A stretch of 64,000 nucleotides of DNA, from the NCBI RefSeq assembly GCF_017874215.1, contig NZ_JAGGLB010000004.1:62001-126000 (forward strand), written 5' to 3'. The translations under genes were made by a program, and so were the position numbers. This document shows positions 18,201-28,300 of this stretch, in pieces (positions within the stretch are counted from its first letter, which is position 1; each line of letters starts with the position of its first letter). The stretch is from Paenibacillus eucommiae. GTDB taxonomy: Bacteria > Bacillota > Bacilli > Paenibacillales > NBRC-103111. The notes under the pieces were generated by a model. The model saw only the letters and a list, made by a program, of their open reading frames with translations. It made no database searches and was not told the origin of the DNA.

Positions 18201-19118
18201 CTACCATAATGACTTGCCGAACAGGCGCGCAATCCGATTAGCGAACACGATCATGACAAGTCCGACTACCGATTTGAACAAGCCGACCGCAGCCGTGAAA
18301 GAGAGCCTTCCTTCCAGCAGTCCCACCCGATACGTGTACGTTTCAAACACATCGGCCACTTTGTACGTAGCGGGATTGTACAACAGGAAAATTTGCTCGA
18401 AGCCGATATCCAAAATATTCCCAATCCGTAAAATCAAAATGATGACAATCGTCGTCGCGATGCTGGGAAGCGAAATGTACCATATTTTTTGCAGCCGGTT
18501 GGCTCCGTCGATCGTGGCCGATTCGTAAAGCGACGGGTCGACGGACGTAAGCGCGGCCAGGTAAATGATCGTGCCCCAGCCAAGCTCCTTCCATATTTCC
18601 GCGGAAACGAGAATCGTCCGGAAATATTCGGGCTTCAGCAGGAAATGAATCGGCTCCCCGCCGAAATCGACGATCAGCCGGTTGACCCAGCCCGATGATG
18701 GGGACAGCGTGTTAATCACGATGCCGGCGATGACGACCCACGATATGAAGTGCGGCAAATACAGCACCGTTTGCGCGACTCGTTTGAACAGCAGATTGCG
18801 CATTTCGTTGAGCAGAATGGCCAGCACAATCGGCGCGGGAAATCCGAACAACACCTGATAGAAGCTAATAATTAACGAATTTCGCAAAATCGTGAAGAAA
18901 TCGTCAGACTGGAACAGGTAGCGGAAATTTTCGAAGCCGACCCAATCGCTGCCCGTTATGCCCTTCAGCAAATTGAAATCCTGGAACGCAATGACGATGC
19001 CGAACATCGGAACGTATTTGAAAATAAACAGGTAAAGAAACCCCGGTATAAGCAGCAAGTACAGCCATTTGTTTTTTCTCATGTAGAGCCAGACGGGACT
19101 GGCTTTGCCGTTATTCAT
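18201..19118 (-). CDS. Sugar ABC transporter permease (LplB type, MalF-like)
   Basis: About 305 residues from the ATG at 19118, chosen because GGGAGGAG lies six bases upstream; an in-frame ATG at 19148 lacks such a site. Six membrane segments are predicted and the EAA loop is ALTSVDPSLYESATIDGA. It forms the membrane channel together with the permease encoded next. The gene follows the FAD-dependent oxidoreductase by about 36 bases. Confidence 0.93.
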   Translation of the reverse strand: MNNGKASPVWLYMRKNKWLYLLLIPGFLYLFIFKYVPMFGIVIAFQDFNLLKGITGSDWVGFENFRYLFQSDDFFTILRNSLIISFYQVLFGFPAPIVLAILLNEMRNLLFKRVAQTVLYLPHFISWVVIAGIVINTLSPSSGWVNRLIVDFGGEPIHFLLKPEYFRTILVSAEIWKELGWGTIIYLAALTSVDPSLYESATIDGANRLQKIWYISLPSIATTIVIILILRIGNILDIGFEQIFLLYNPATYKVADVFETYTYRVGLLEGRLSFTAAVGLFKSVVGLVMIVFANRIARLFGKSLW

Positions 19119-19154
19119 CCTATTCTCCTCCCGAGGACACTGCCGCAAGGCAGG

Positions 19155-20972
19155 TTATTCACAAACGATTTCGACCACTCGCGCATGGTCCAGCCCGTTC
19201 GTCGAAATAACCTCCAGGCGAAGCGTCTTCAGATTTTTCATCGCTGTCGGCAAATGGATCATCCGCTCGTAGTTATCCTTAATATGAGCAATTTCCCTCC
19301 TTCCTTGCTTGTCGTGCGCAATTAACTTGAATTCCTTGAGCGTTTCGGCTTGCGGCCGCCCCCACTGCATATGCTTCTGAATCACGTCCAAATGGCACAG
19401 CATGAGCAAACGGTGCAGCCCGGTATCGAGCACGATCGAAATCCGCGAAACCGTAACCGGCTCCTCCCATTCCAGCTCCAGCCACGGACTGCCGTCTCCC
19501 GGCTCCGACATCCAGCGATGCGTGCCCGCCGTCGTCAGGTCGGGACGAACGCCCTTCTCCCCGTGGACCGCGCGAGTATGCCCGTCCACAACATTACTAC
19601 ATTTTCCTTGCTGTTGCTCAGACGAAGCGGAAATCCGGGCAAGCTTCGCGAGATTCCCTTCCACCATGCGGCCTGGCAAAAACGCCCCCTGCCGCAGCAA
19701 TTGCTGCTGCGCCTCCTTCACGACGCCGCCGTCGCGCCATGCCTGCTCCAGCGGCAGCTCGCGCTTCACCGCTGTTGCTGCGAACGTGCCAAGCCCTTCG
19801 CCCATGACCGCGCAGGTCGCCATCACCCTCGTGCTGGAGAAGGCAATATGGGTAGCCGACAGATTCCGGCCGGCAAACATCAGATTCGCAATATTTCTGC
19901 TAATCATCGAACGCAGCGGAATGCCGTACAAATACGGCGTAAACGGCTGATTGCAAGGCTCTTCGTCCTTCGCATCGATGCCCTGGGGCGGATGCGTATC
20001 CATCGACCAGCCGCCGTAAGCGATCACATCATCGAAATCGATAGCCTGCTGAATATCGTTTTGGGTCAGCACATGCTCGCCGATAAATCGTCTGGACTCC
20101 CTTTTACCTGGCAGAAAACCGAACCAATCCAGCGCCCAGTTTACGGAATCGGGATGATTGCCGCTGTTCTTGATGTGATCCCACACTCCAAGCATGATTG
20201 CCAGCAGCTCGTCGCGAATATGCTCGTTATCCTTGATCGTATCCAGCGTACCGCCGAACTCCACCCACCAGTAGCCGAACTCCCAAGCGTCGTGGTTTCT
20301 GAACTGCAAATCTTCCTCCGTAAATTTGCGGGCCCATTTCGGCGGGGTAAACGGCATCGGGCGGCCCATATCCTTCGATGTGAACAACAGGGAGGAACCA
20401 AGACGATAAGCGTCTCTGTTCAGGTTCGCGCCGGACTCGTTAAATTCATGAGCCGCTTCACGGCCGGTCGTAAACGCGGCGCCCGCTTCAAATCCAAGCC
20501 TGCCGTCCCCCGTACAATCCACAAAAATGTCGGCATGAATCGTAAAGCGGTCTTCCGTGGTCTCTCTCACCGCATGGACGGCACGAATCCGGGAGTCCTC
20601 GACATCGGCTGCGATTACCGTCGTGTTCAGCAGCAGCGTCAAATTCGGTTCGGCGCGGCATTTCTCATACAAGATCAAATCCAGCATGCTCGCGCTTCGC
20701 TGCGGATTGCGCACGGCGCATTCCAGCACGATTTCTTCGATAATGCCGCTTTCCCTGCGTTCCGCCTCCAATTCCGTGCCGATGGTGGATGAGCCGGATA
20801 TATTCATGCGAATCTCCGACGAGGCGTTTCCACCCAGCACGGAGCGATCCTGACACAAAATAACGCCCGCGCCGTTGCGCGCCGCCGCCAAAGCCGCGGC
20901 TACTCCCGTCATCCCGCCTCCGGCGATCAGCACATCCGTTTTCAACATTTGCGTATCGGTTTTCTCCATCAT
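19155..20972 (-). CDS. FAD-dependent oxidoreductase (FAD_oxidored family) with extra C-terminal domain
   Basis: 605 residues. The N-terminal FAD-binding Rossmann fold is clear: [12 protein letters not shown] (G18, G20, G23), then [16 protein letters not shown] and [17 protein letters not shown] second conserved part, [20 protein letters not shown], closes the FAD site. From about residue 445 a beta-rich domain ([30 protein letters not shown]) resembles a discoidin-type sugar-binding module. It has no signal peptide, so it is probably cytoplasmic. It heads the ABC transporter operon and is divergent from an AraC regulator. The substrate is unknown; oxidation of an imported sugar or glycoside is inferred. 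A decayed copy of this gene lies at 15474-15606. Confidence 0.88.
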   Translation of the reverse strand: MMEKTDTQMLKTDVLIAGGGMTGVAAALAAARNGAGVILCQDRSVLGGNASSEIRMNISGSSTIGTELEAERRESGIIEEIVLECAVRNPQRSASMLDLILYEKCRAEPNLTLLLNTTVIAADVEDSRIRAVHAVRETTEDRFTIHADIFVDCTGDGRLGFEAGAAFTTGREAAHEFNESGANLNRDAYRLGSSLLFTSKDMGRPMPFTPPKWARKFTEEDLQFRNHDAWEFGYWWVEFGGTLDTIKDNEHIRDELLAIMLGVWDHIKNSGNHPDSVNWALDWFGFLPGKRESRRFIGEHVLTQNDIQQAIDFDDVIAYGGWSMDTHPPQGIDAKDEEPCNQPFTPYLYGIPLRSMISRNIANLMFAGRNLSATHIAFSSTRVMATCAVMGEGLGTFAATAVKRELPLEQAWRDGGVVKEAQQQLLRQGAFLPGRMVEGNLAKLARISASSEQQQGKCSNVVDGHTRAVHGEKGVRPDLTTAGTHRWMSEPGDGSPWLELEWEEPVTVSRISIVLDTGLHRLLMLCHLDVIQKHMQWGRPQAETLKEFKLIAHDKQGRREIAHIKDNYERMIHLPTAMKNLKTLRLEVISTNGLDHARVVEIVCE

Positions 20973-20988
20973 CCATTGACTCCTCTGA

Positions 20989-21033
20989 TTGCATACTATA
21001 TCTTTAATTGCATAATACTATCTTTCATTTGCA
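20989..21033. promoter_or_regulatory. Direct repeats TTGCATA, possible AraC operator
   Basis: TTGCATA occurs at 20989 and 21008 and TTGCA again at 21029, with ATCTTT between them, giving a spacing of 19-21 bases, about two helix turns. They lie in the 125-base gap between the divergent oxidoreductase and AraC genes. AraC-type regulators commonly bind such direct repeats; the link is inferred. Confidence 0.5.
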
Positions 21034-21097
21034 CATTTGAATTCATAAAATTTCTTTTACATATCCAAAATTTCAAAAAACCAAGAGGTGACGCGCC

Positions 21098-21892
21098 ATG
21101 CCCGCAGGTTTGCCCGAACTCGTTTGGCATAACTACTGGACCCGAAAAGATAAATTTCTGCTGGAAGTGGACACGTATGTGACCTGGGTGCTTTTCGCGG
21201 TGGAGGAAGGGAATTTCGAATACCAGATCGGAGAAGATTACGGAGTGGCCGAGTTCGGAGACGTGGTCGTATGTCCGCCCCAACTCGCGTTTCATCGGAA
21301 CGTGCTGTCTCCCTTAAGCTTTCATTCCCTTACGTTCCTGCTCTCCGAAGGAGAAGCGCAGCCGCTTCAGCTCCTTCTGGCGCAGCGAAAAATACGATTG
21401 CCGCAAATCCGGAGATTGTCCGAAAATTACGGTGGCTTACGACAGGCGGATCAGCAGTTGTCCTACAATCCGGAAAATCAAAAGCTGCGGCAGCATTATT
21501 TAGCCGACATTTGGCTGATGATCGCGCGGCAGGCGCTGGAATCCTCTGAGACTGAGCCGTTGGCGGGGCATGAAGACTTCATTCGCGATGTCGCGGTCTT
21601 TTTGCATAACCATGCCCATGAAGCGCTTGAAATCCGCGATGTTGCGGACCGATTCAGCATGACGCCCGTGCAGCTGATCCGCAAATTCAAAGCCGGCTAC
21701 GGCGTCAACCCTCTGCAATACTTAACCTCGCTCCGGGTCAAGCACGCGTGCAAGCTGCTATTGAGCACGGAGTGGACGCTCGACGTCATTGCCGGAAATT
21801 GCGGCTACGAGAACGGCTTCTACCTCAGCCGCGTGTTCCGCAAGGCGATGGGCGTAAGCCCGTCGGAGTTCCGTAAGCAGAATCGGTATTGA
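21098..21892 (+). CDS. AraC family transcriptional regulator
   Basis: 264 residues. The first ~150 residues form a cupin-like arm (FAVEEGNFEYQIGEDYG, FGDVVVCPP). The last ~100 carry two helix-turn-helix units (LEIRDVADRFSMTPVQLIRKF and LDVIAGNCGYENGFYLSRVF). AGAGGTGA lies six bases before the ATG. Its position, divergent from the oxidoreductase/ABC/DUF4838 cluster, makes it the likely regulator of that cluster. A strong terminator follows. Confidence 0.92.
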   Translation: MPAGLPELVWHNYWTRKDKFLLEVDTYVTWVLFAVEEGNFEYQIGEDYGVAEFGDVVVCPPQLAFHRNVLSPLSFHSLTFLLSEGEAQPLQLLLAQRKIRLPQIRRLSENYGGLRQADQQLSYNPENQKLRQHYLADIWLMIARQALESSETEPLAGHEDFIRDVAVFLHNHAHEALEIRDVADRFSMTPVQLIRKFKAGYGVNPLQYLTSLRVKHACKLLLSTEWTLDVIAGNCGYENGFYLSRVFRKAMGVSPSEFRKQNRY

Positions 21893-21943
21893 AAAGGGGT
21901 ACAGCCTTACTCCCACCTTATACTTTCTAATATTAAAAGAAAA

Positions 21944-21975
21944 ACCGTCCGGAAGTTCACCGGACGGTCTTTTTT
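21944..21975 (+). terminator. Rho-independent terminator of the AraC gene
   Basis: Perfect nine-base arms ACCGTCCGG and CCGGACGGT around a seven-base loop, followed by CTTTTTTG. Confidence 0.92.
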
Positions 21976-22056
21976 GTGCGTGGCATCACGTTCGCGCATG
22001 TGGGAGGGAAGGGGGAGCGGCTAGGGCAAGTCGGCCATTCGCCCCTGCCCTTCCCG

Positions 22057-22644
22057 CTACTTAGACACAAATGGGCTGCCCTCTTCCCAAAAACGCCAAG
22101 GATAATGTTTGGCTTCGCCGCTATTCCCAATACCAATTCTTGGGCCGGCCTTCACAGATTGTATAGCTCTTCCCTCTGCAATAAATAGTGGACCTTCAAA
22201 AAAAGGCCTGCCGTAATCCTCCTTGACAATGCCAAGGGATTTTGTTAGTTTTCCTGGGCCGTTTGCAAGCTCTTGCTTCTTTTTATCAGCCCCGCGGCGT
22301 TCATACATAAGTTCAATTCCCGTGAAAGGTTCGATGGCTCTAATCAAAACCGCCTCCGGATTACCAACCATCCCTCTGACCACATTAACGAGACAATGCC
22401 GATGCATCTCATACGTGTAGACATAACCCGGGGGACCAAACATCACTTCCGTTCTTGGGGTCCTTCGATTTCCAAAGCTATGTGCGGCACGATCCTCCGG
22501 CCCTATATAAGCTTCTGTTTCTACAATCCATCCGGAAGCCGTGCCTAGCTCTGTTTCCTTCACGAGCAGCATTCCCAGCAAAGAACGCGCCAAATCAAGT
22601 GTAGGCTTTTGAAAAAACTGAGCATCTACAGGTAAAAATGTCAC
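22057..22644 (-). CDS. DNA-3-methyladenine glycosylase, AAG/MPG family
   Basis: 195 residues, the usual length of bacterial members. It removes alkylated purines and hypoxanthine from DNA. Family motifs are present: LARSLLGMLLV, the active-site segment WIVETEAYIGPEDRAAHSF with the catalytic glutamate, FGPPGYVYTYEMHRHCLVNVV, and the end GPRIGIG. The start is GTG with GAGGGG upstream. It is a housekeeping repair gene unrelated to the sugar genes around it, read away from the enolase-superfamily gene. Confidence 0.93.
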   Translation of the reverse strand: MTFLPVDAQFFQKPTLDLARSLLGMLLVKETELGTASGWIVETEAYIGPEDRAAHSFGNRRTPRTEVMFGPPGYVYTYEMHRHCLVNVVRGMVGNPEAVLIRAIEPFTGIELMYERRGADKKKQELANGPGKLTKSLGIVKEDYGRPFFEGPLFIAEGRAIQSVKAGPRIGIGNSGEAKHYPWRFWEEGSPFVSK

Positions 22645-22836
22645 ACGTTTCCCCTCTTTTTTTGATCCATTTATCCTATACCGGATTGAAATAAATTTAT
22701 AAATTTGATTTTTCTATAATCATGCATAAAATAAACTATTATATACCATATTATCCAAATTAACTCATAAATTGACGAATACTCGACATAATAATAGCAC
22801 ATAGATCAGCATAGAGAAAATGCAGGAGGCAGCCAA

Positions 22837-23955
22837 TTGTACATTCATCATATCGACGCTTTCCCCCTCTTCTACCAGCTTCCCAAGCCATATGGGGACG
22901 CCAATGGAATCAAATCGTACCGCACAAGTTACATGATTCGGATTACAACCGATACGGGCATTGAAGGCTGGGGTGAATGCGCCGATTGGCTGCCTACCCT
23001 GCACAAGGGCTTTCAGGAAAGAATCATTCCCTATTTAATCGGCAAGCCGGCAGCCGGGTCTAACAAACTGGTTCATACGATAAAAAAATGGCATGCCCGC
23101 GCGGCTTCGGCGGTTAGCATGGCGTTAACAGAAATCATGGCTAAAGCATGCGGACTATCCATCACTGATCTTTGGGGAGGAAAATTTCGGACAAAGGTCC
23201 CCGTATATGCTTCCTTCCAATCCTACACCGAAGGGCCTGATTGGCAGCAGTATTCCCTGCAAACCATAGAAACAGCGATCAACGAAGGCTTTAGCAAAAT
23301 CAAGCTGAAAATTGGCGGAAAATCAATCGCCGAAGATCAGCACCATATTCTCAGCGTTCAAGCCTTGCTGCAGGGACAAATTGAACTTGCGCTGGACGCC
23401 AACGAAAGTTATGACATGCCGGCTGCACTCAAGTGGCAGTACTTGCTCTCAGCATGGTCCAATCTCATGTGGGTTGAAGAGCCGATACCGATCAAGCATA
23501 CTGCCGAGTATGCTTTGTTAAGAACGCGTTTGTCCGCACCTTTGGCTGGTGGTGAAAATTTCAAGACAGCATCGGACTTCATTCCCCTGCTTACCGGGCA
23601 CGCCCTCGATTTCATAACTCCTGATCCCATGCACATAGATGGGATCAGTGGTTACAGGGAAACACTAAAGCTTGCCAGAAGCTTCGGCATCAGCGTAACT
23701 CCACATACTTATGATGGTGCTCTGTCGCGCTTATATGCTATTTTTGCACAAGCCTGTCTGGAACCGTTCAGCAAAATGGGGGCAGACTCGATCGAGCCTG
23801 TAGAATGGGATATTATGGATAATCCATTTACGAAGATGTTCCCGCTGCAGCCCCGGCAAGGGGAAATAACGCTCCCGCAAGGGCATGGGATTGGCTTGCA
23901 AATCGACTTAGAGCTGCTTCAGCATTATCACTGGGACGGAAGCAGCTATGTTTAA
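22837..23955 (+). CDS. Mandelate racemase/muconate lactonizing (enolase superfamily) enzyme
   Basis: 372 residues, TTG start seven bases after AGGAGG. The superfamily active site is complete: K156 and K158 in KIKLKIGG, metal ligands D187 (ALDANES), E214 or E215 (WVEEPI) and E240 (GGENF), and the D263/H290 pair (TPDP, TPHTYDG) typical of the mandelate racemase subgroup. Such enzymes abstract a proton next to a carboxylate, mostly in acid-sugar dehydration or lactone isomerisation. Its substrate is probably a uronic or aldonic acid given the surroundings, which is inference. It is monocistronic, converging with the ROK regulator across a shared hairpin. Confidence 0.9.
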   Translation: MYIHHIDAFPLFYQLPKPYGDANGIKSYRTSYMIRITTDTGIEGWGECADWLPTLHKGFQERIIPYLIGKPAAGSNKLVHTIKKWHARAASAVSMALTEIMAKACGLSITDLWGGKFRTKVPVYASFQSYTEGPDWQQYSLQTIETAINEGFSKIKLKIGGKSIAEDQHHILSVQALLQGQIELALDANESYDMPAALKWQYLLSAWSNLMWVEEPIPIKHTAEYALLRTRLSAPLAGGENFKTASDFIPLLTGHALDFITPDPMHIDGISGYRETLKLARSFGISVTPHTYDGALSRLYAIFAQACLEPFSKMGADSIEPVEWDIMDNPFTKMFPLQPRQGEITLPQGHGIGLQIDLELLQHYHWDGSSYV

Positions 23956-23965
23956 ATTTACGACG

Positions 23966-24000
23966 AATACGCTTGGATCGAGATGTGATCCAAACGTATT
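23966..24000. terminator. Bidirectional hairpin terminator
   Basis: Arms AATACG-TTGGATC and GATCCAA-CGTATT pair with one mismatch around the loop GAGATGT, between the convergent enolase-superfamily and ROK genes. It is followed by GTATTATTTT on the plus strand. Confidence 0.8.
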
Positions 24001-24023
24001 GTATTATTTTATGCCATTAAGCA

Positions 24024-25181
24024 TTACAGTGCTTCTATAAAGCTTTGTTTGGCTAAAGCTAATGCGCCGTACAAGCCCTGCTTACTTCCAAAGGAAGTGT
24101 TCTGCAGCTTTAAGTTTAAAGTCGAGAAGCGGTTTGCGCGTAAAAGCAGGGTTCTCTTCGTTTCATCCAACAAAAGAGGCATTTCCTCAAACATTAATCC
24201 ACCGATAAAAATGGTGTTAGGGTTAAATAAGTTAACTACATTGCTCAAGGCAATGCCGAATGCCTTGCCCCCAGCCAGACAAACATCCATGGCTATTTTA
24301 TCATTTTTTTGGTAAGCCACCGCTATAGAGCCGATTCCGCTCCGATTATTAAATTCATAATTCAGCATGGGAAACGTGATAATATTCTCCAGACAGCCAT
24401 AGTTGCCACAGAAGCATCGAATTCCATTCGGATCTGCTGTAGTATGTCCCAGAAGCCCCGCGGTATTATTATCCCCCCTTAACAGCTGTCCATTAATCAT
24501 TATTCCAGAGACGACTCCTAAACGCCCAACATGAACGACAATGAAATTGGAGAGAGTCTCTGCCATGCCTAGCATCTGCTCAGCAAGCGCCATCGTTCGG
24601 CCTCCCTCATTCAGATAAACCGGGCAGCCTATCCGTTCGCTGATTGCATCTACAAGATTAATTTCATCCCATTGAGGAATATTCGGTATAGAAAGGATAC
24701 TTTTATTATCTCCACTAACGATTCCTGTGACGCCAATTCCAATGGCATCAATGGATTCCACTTTTATTTTATGTGTTTCAAAGAAATCCATCATGATCTG
24801 CATGAACAACTCAGCTCGATTTTCTATAGGAACTAATTCCGACATCAAAAATTGGGACTCGTGCAATATCTCCAGCTTATTGTCACTAAGCGCAAACCTT
24901 ACAAAATGTCCACCAATGTCAATCCCTAGATATCTAAATTTATCGGGATGGGCATATAATTGTACTTCCTTTCTTCCCATACCGGTTCCGATGCGTTCCC
25001 CTTCCATGATAAGCCCTTGCTCAAGAAACTGCTTTGTTATTTTAGTCGTTGTTGCTTGAGTCACTCGCAGCATTTCTGCAATTTTCTTCCGAGAAACCCC
25101 ACGCCCAAAGCTGATTAATTCTAAAATCTGTTTTTCTGTCAGAATTAACTTCATTATTGGCAACCTTCCCATCATATTCAT
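24024..25181 (-). CDS. ROK family transcriptional regulator (XylR/NagC type)
   Basis: 385 residues. An N-terminal winged helix (GVSRKKIAEMLRVTQATTTK) is followed by an ATP-type sugar-kinase fold (GIDIGGHFVRFAL) and the zinc-binding signature HTTADPNGIRCFCGNYGCLE. Such proteins repress sugar-use genes until the sugar binds. Two starts are possible; MKLILTEKQ at 25154 has AAGG at a better distance than 25181. It may act on the DUF4838/GH2 cluster on its upstream side or on the convergent enolase-superfamily gene. Confidence 0.9.
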   Translation of the reverse strand: MNMMGRLPIMKLILTEKQILELISFGRGVSRKKIAEMLRVTQATTTKITKQFLEQGLIMEGERIGTGMGRKEVQLYAHPDKFRYLGIDIGGHFVRFALSDNKLEILHESQFLMSELVPIENRAELFMQIMMDFFETHKIKVESIDAIGIGVTGIVSGDNKSILSIPNIPQWDEINLVDAISERIGCPVYLNEGGRTMALAEQMLGMAETLSNFIVVHVGRLGVVSGIMINGQLLRGDNNTAGLLGHTTADPNGIRCFCGNYGCLENIITFPMLNYEFNNRSGIGSIAVAYQKNDKIAMDVCLAGGKAFGIALSNVVNLFNPNTIFIGGLMFEEMPLLLDETKRTLLLRANRFSTLNLKLQNTSFGSKQGLYGALALAKQSFIEAL

Positions 25182-25220
25182 GTTTACCCATTGGAATAAG
25201 AAAATGACTATTCATATATT

Positions 25221-25251
25221 AAACCCCTCAGAGCAAGCATTTGAGGGGTTT
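25221..25251. terminator. Hairpin upstream of the ROK gene
   Basis: Perfect ten-base arms AAACCCCTCA and TGAGGGGTTT enclose an 11-base loop. It lies between the SLH/DUF4838 gene and the ROK gene and probably stops readthrough. Confidence 0.6.
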
Positions 25252-25334
25252 CTATGCGAAATTATGCAATATATTAAATTATATTAATGTTATTACCATT
25301 TGTAAATCATTGAATACTAAATAAGATTTTGATC

Positions 25335-25373
25335 AGACAAAGGCAAGTCGAATATCATTCGACTGCCCTGTCT
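25335..25373 (-). terminator. Terminator-like hairpin after the SLH/DUF4838 gene
   Basis: Arms AGACA, GGCAAGTCGAAT and ATTCGACTGCC, TGTCT pair around a three-base loop, eight bases beyond the stop at 25381. Only a short T run follows on the minus strand. Confidence 0.65.
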
Positions 25374-25380
25374 ATTTTTA

Positions 25381-28300
25381 TTAATCTAGTTTGTAAATAG
25401 AGACATCATCAATGTATACATACTCACCCTGCTTGAATCCTTTGAAGTAGATGACTGGCTGTAAGCGAGCTGGCGCTTCACCGTAATAACTTGGGTTCAC
25501 CACAAAATTAATTGTGACCTTTGACCATCGGCCTTTAGAATTAATAACAGACTCCTCGGAAGAGGTTATCGTATTAAGTAAGCCATATCCAGCGTTTTTC
25601 ACAGCAACCTCCCAGAAGAGACTGCCTACCGCCTCGGAATCTTCAGGTAAGAAATAATAAAAGGTCGCTCTGTATTCACCGGGTGTGATGGGCAAATCTT
25701 GAAAGGCCGCTCCGATGCCTCTCTCGTACACATTAACAGCAAGACTCTGATCACCTGTTAGCGAAAATTCGTTGGTACGTTTCAATACTTCTCCCGGAAA
25801 TCCATCTATATACCAAGGCGGTGCTGCATCAGGATTCTCCGGTCCGCCGATTTCAAACGATCCATTCATAATTATATTCTCTTTTTCGACAAGATCTAAA
25901 GGTTCCAGTTTGTAAATAGAGACATCATCGATGTATACGAACTCACCAGGCTTAAACCCGCTAAAGTAGATGATGGGTTGCAAGCGACTTGGTGTTTCTC
26001 CGAAAATAATTGGATCTATCTCAAATTCTACTGTGACTTTTGTCCATCGACCTTTTGTGTACGCAATAGGCGAGCTTGGAAAATTTAGCGCTCTGAGTTG
26101 GACATAAGCTGCATTTTTTACATTAGCTTCCCAAAATACAGTACCCACTGTCTCGGAATCTTCAGGTAAATAGTAGTGAAAGGTCGCTCTGTATTTACCA
26201 GGTGTGATGGGTATATCTTGGAAAGCGGCTCCGATGCCTCTCTCATACACATTAACAGCAAGACTCTGATCACCTGTTCGCGAAAACTCGCTCGTACGTT
26301 TTAATACTTCTCCCGGAAACCCATCTATATACCATGGCGGTGCTGCATCAGGATTTCCTTGGCCACCAATTTCAAAAGATCCGTTCTTAATTAAATTTTC
26401 CCCATCGATAAGATTTATTAGTTTTAAAGTGTCTGAATTCCAGGGTGCTCCGCCTGCCCAACCCAAAAACTTGGAATGACCATGATAATTTCGGAAGAAA
26501 AGCCCCTCCATCGTATTTGTTTTACTCAGATCAACTCCGATGCTGGAGAACGGAATCACTTGAACTGTATTCCAGCGGTCGCTCTTTATTAGCGAATTGC
26601 TTTCCCATACATGATCTGTACCTGGTTCAGGCTCCGAACCGGGAACCCAATTATAGATGAACTTCACGGCCTTCGGATTAGTGAAAAAGCCTTTAATAGT
26701 TCCACCTGATTGACTTATAAAAGTTTCAACCGAATCATCCCCTCCAACCAAAGGATCCGATCCGCTCGCCCACCATCCCCCTGGCGCAGTATCACTCACT
26801 ACCATGGCTCCAGGATTGTCGTCAAAATTCTCATAGCCAACATAGAGGTTATCGAGATCCCACAACAGGTAAACTTTCGTTTTCGGACCTTCACTTCTTG
26901 TATTCATAATGAAAAAATCGCTAAACGGTTCAGCATCCGTCCACGGCCCCTTACTGAAATCGAGAGACTGTAATATTTGAGCTTTGCTTGTAGTCGTTCT
27001 GATAGCATTCGCTGAATAGTTTGAGTTAATAGAATCTAAAAACTGGTTCAACTGTGCACGTACGACTCCGTTTTCACCTTCGGTTGCCACGTAGCTTTTC
27101 AGTGCAGACATAAGCTCGTTTTGCACACCATCCCAATTCCCCATAATACTTGGATATCCCGGTAACTCCAGTATCGGATCACCCTTGTATTGTTTCACTA
27201 AATTCGTCCGTTTTTTTGCCATCTGCAGGCTTATTTGAATGTCGCTTAACAGTTCCAGCGCTTCTTGTTCATTCACTGGTGTGGCTATAGGGCCGCTTTG
27301 AGGATAGCTGAGAGCCGAAGCTTCATAAAATTCGAAAGCTTGAAGGAGCTTCTGGGCCCGAGTCTTCTGCTTGCTTGTTTGCGCTTTGACAACAACCTGT
27401 TCTAGCAGAAGGCGGCTATCGGTAATGTCTTTCTTCGTTACAGCTTCTAAATAATCAGGTAGATCGAATCGAAGATAGTAGCGCTCCGTCTTCCATCTCA
27501 AATACCAGTCCGTATCGAGAACACGCCGGGTCCAGAAGTCTTCCCATAATTGGTAGTATTCCTTCAAATAGGGAGCAGCATCCGTACCAACTGCACGCTC
27601 GTACCATTCGTTCAGCAGATCTTCTACGTCCTGATCTGCATTCCATTGAAGCTTAGCGGAGAGCCATGGCTTCGGTCCTTCACCAAAGTTAGGAAACAAT
27701 TCCGCAACATGGGCGATAACGCCTTGATCCTGGGCAAATTTGTAGTTCTCCGCCATCTGATGCGGGTACACGCGTGGTATATTGTATGGCCAGCCATATA
27801 AATACTCATACCACGCCAGATTCGTCGCCACCTGTTCCCAACGCTCCAATGCCTCTTTTGATATATCAGCATTAGACTGATCAATCCAGGTCATACGATC
27901 TTCCGTAATATAGGGAATAACATGAGAGTTCAGTGTTACATTAGTTGGAGGATCAAACATATTTGAGTACGCCAACAGCCCGAAATATTTATCCTTATAA
28001 AGATCATTTGCCATTACACCTTCTACGACTTTATTGACCCATGGATAATACACATCTGACATATTCATAAGACCCACAGAATTCATTACGCCAGTATCTT
28101 CGCAGAATCTGTGACTATCATTCATCCCAAGAGAGTATGACATTTCTTCGGGATGTTGTTCAAAATACGAGATAATACGCTCAGTCGCCACCTCGGCTGT
28201 CGTGTCGTTGAAACATGGCTGCCAATCGTAATCATGAGTAGGCACAACCCCGCCCACATAATATTCAGGATGCTCTTTCAACTTCGAATCTTTCGGATCA

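Noticed and set aside
19350..20792. 480-codon open frame on the plus strand
   Set aside because: It lies entirely antisense to the FAD-dependent oxidoreductase, is very Arg/His/Pro-rich, has no domain and no ribosome site; a by-product of GC-rich coding on the other strand.
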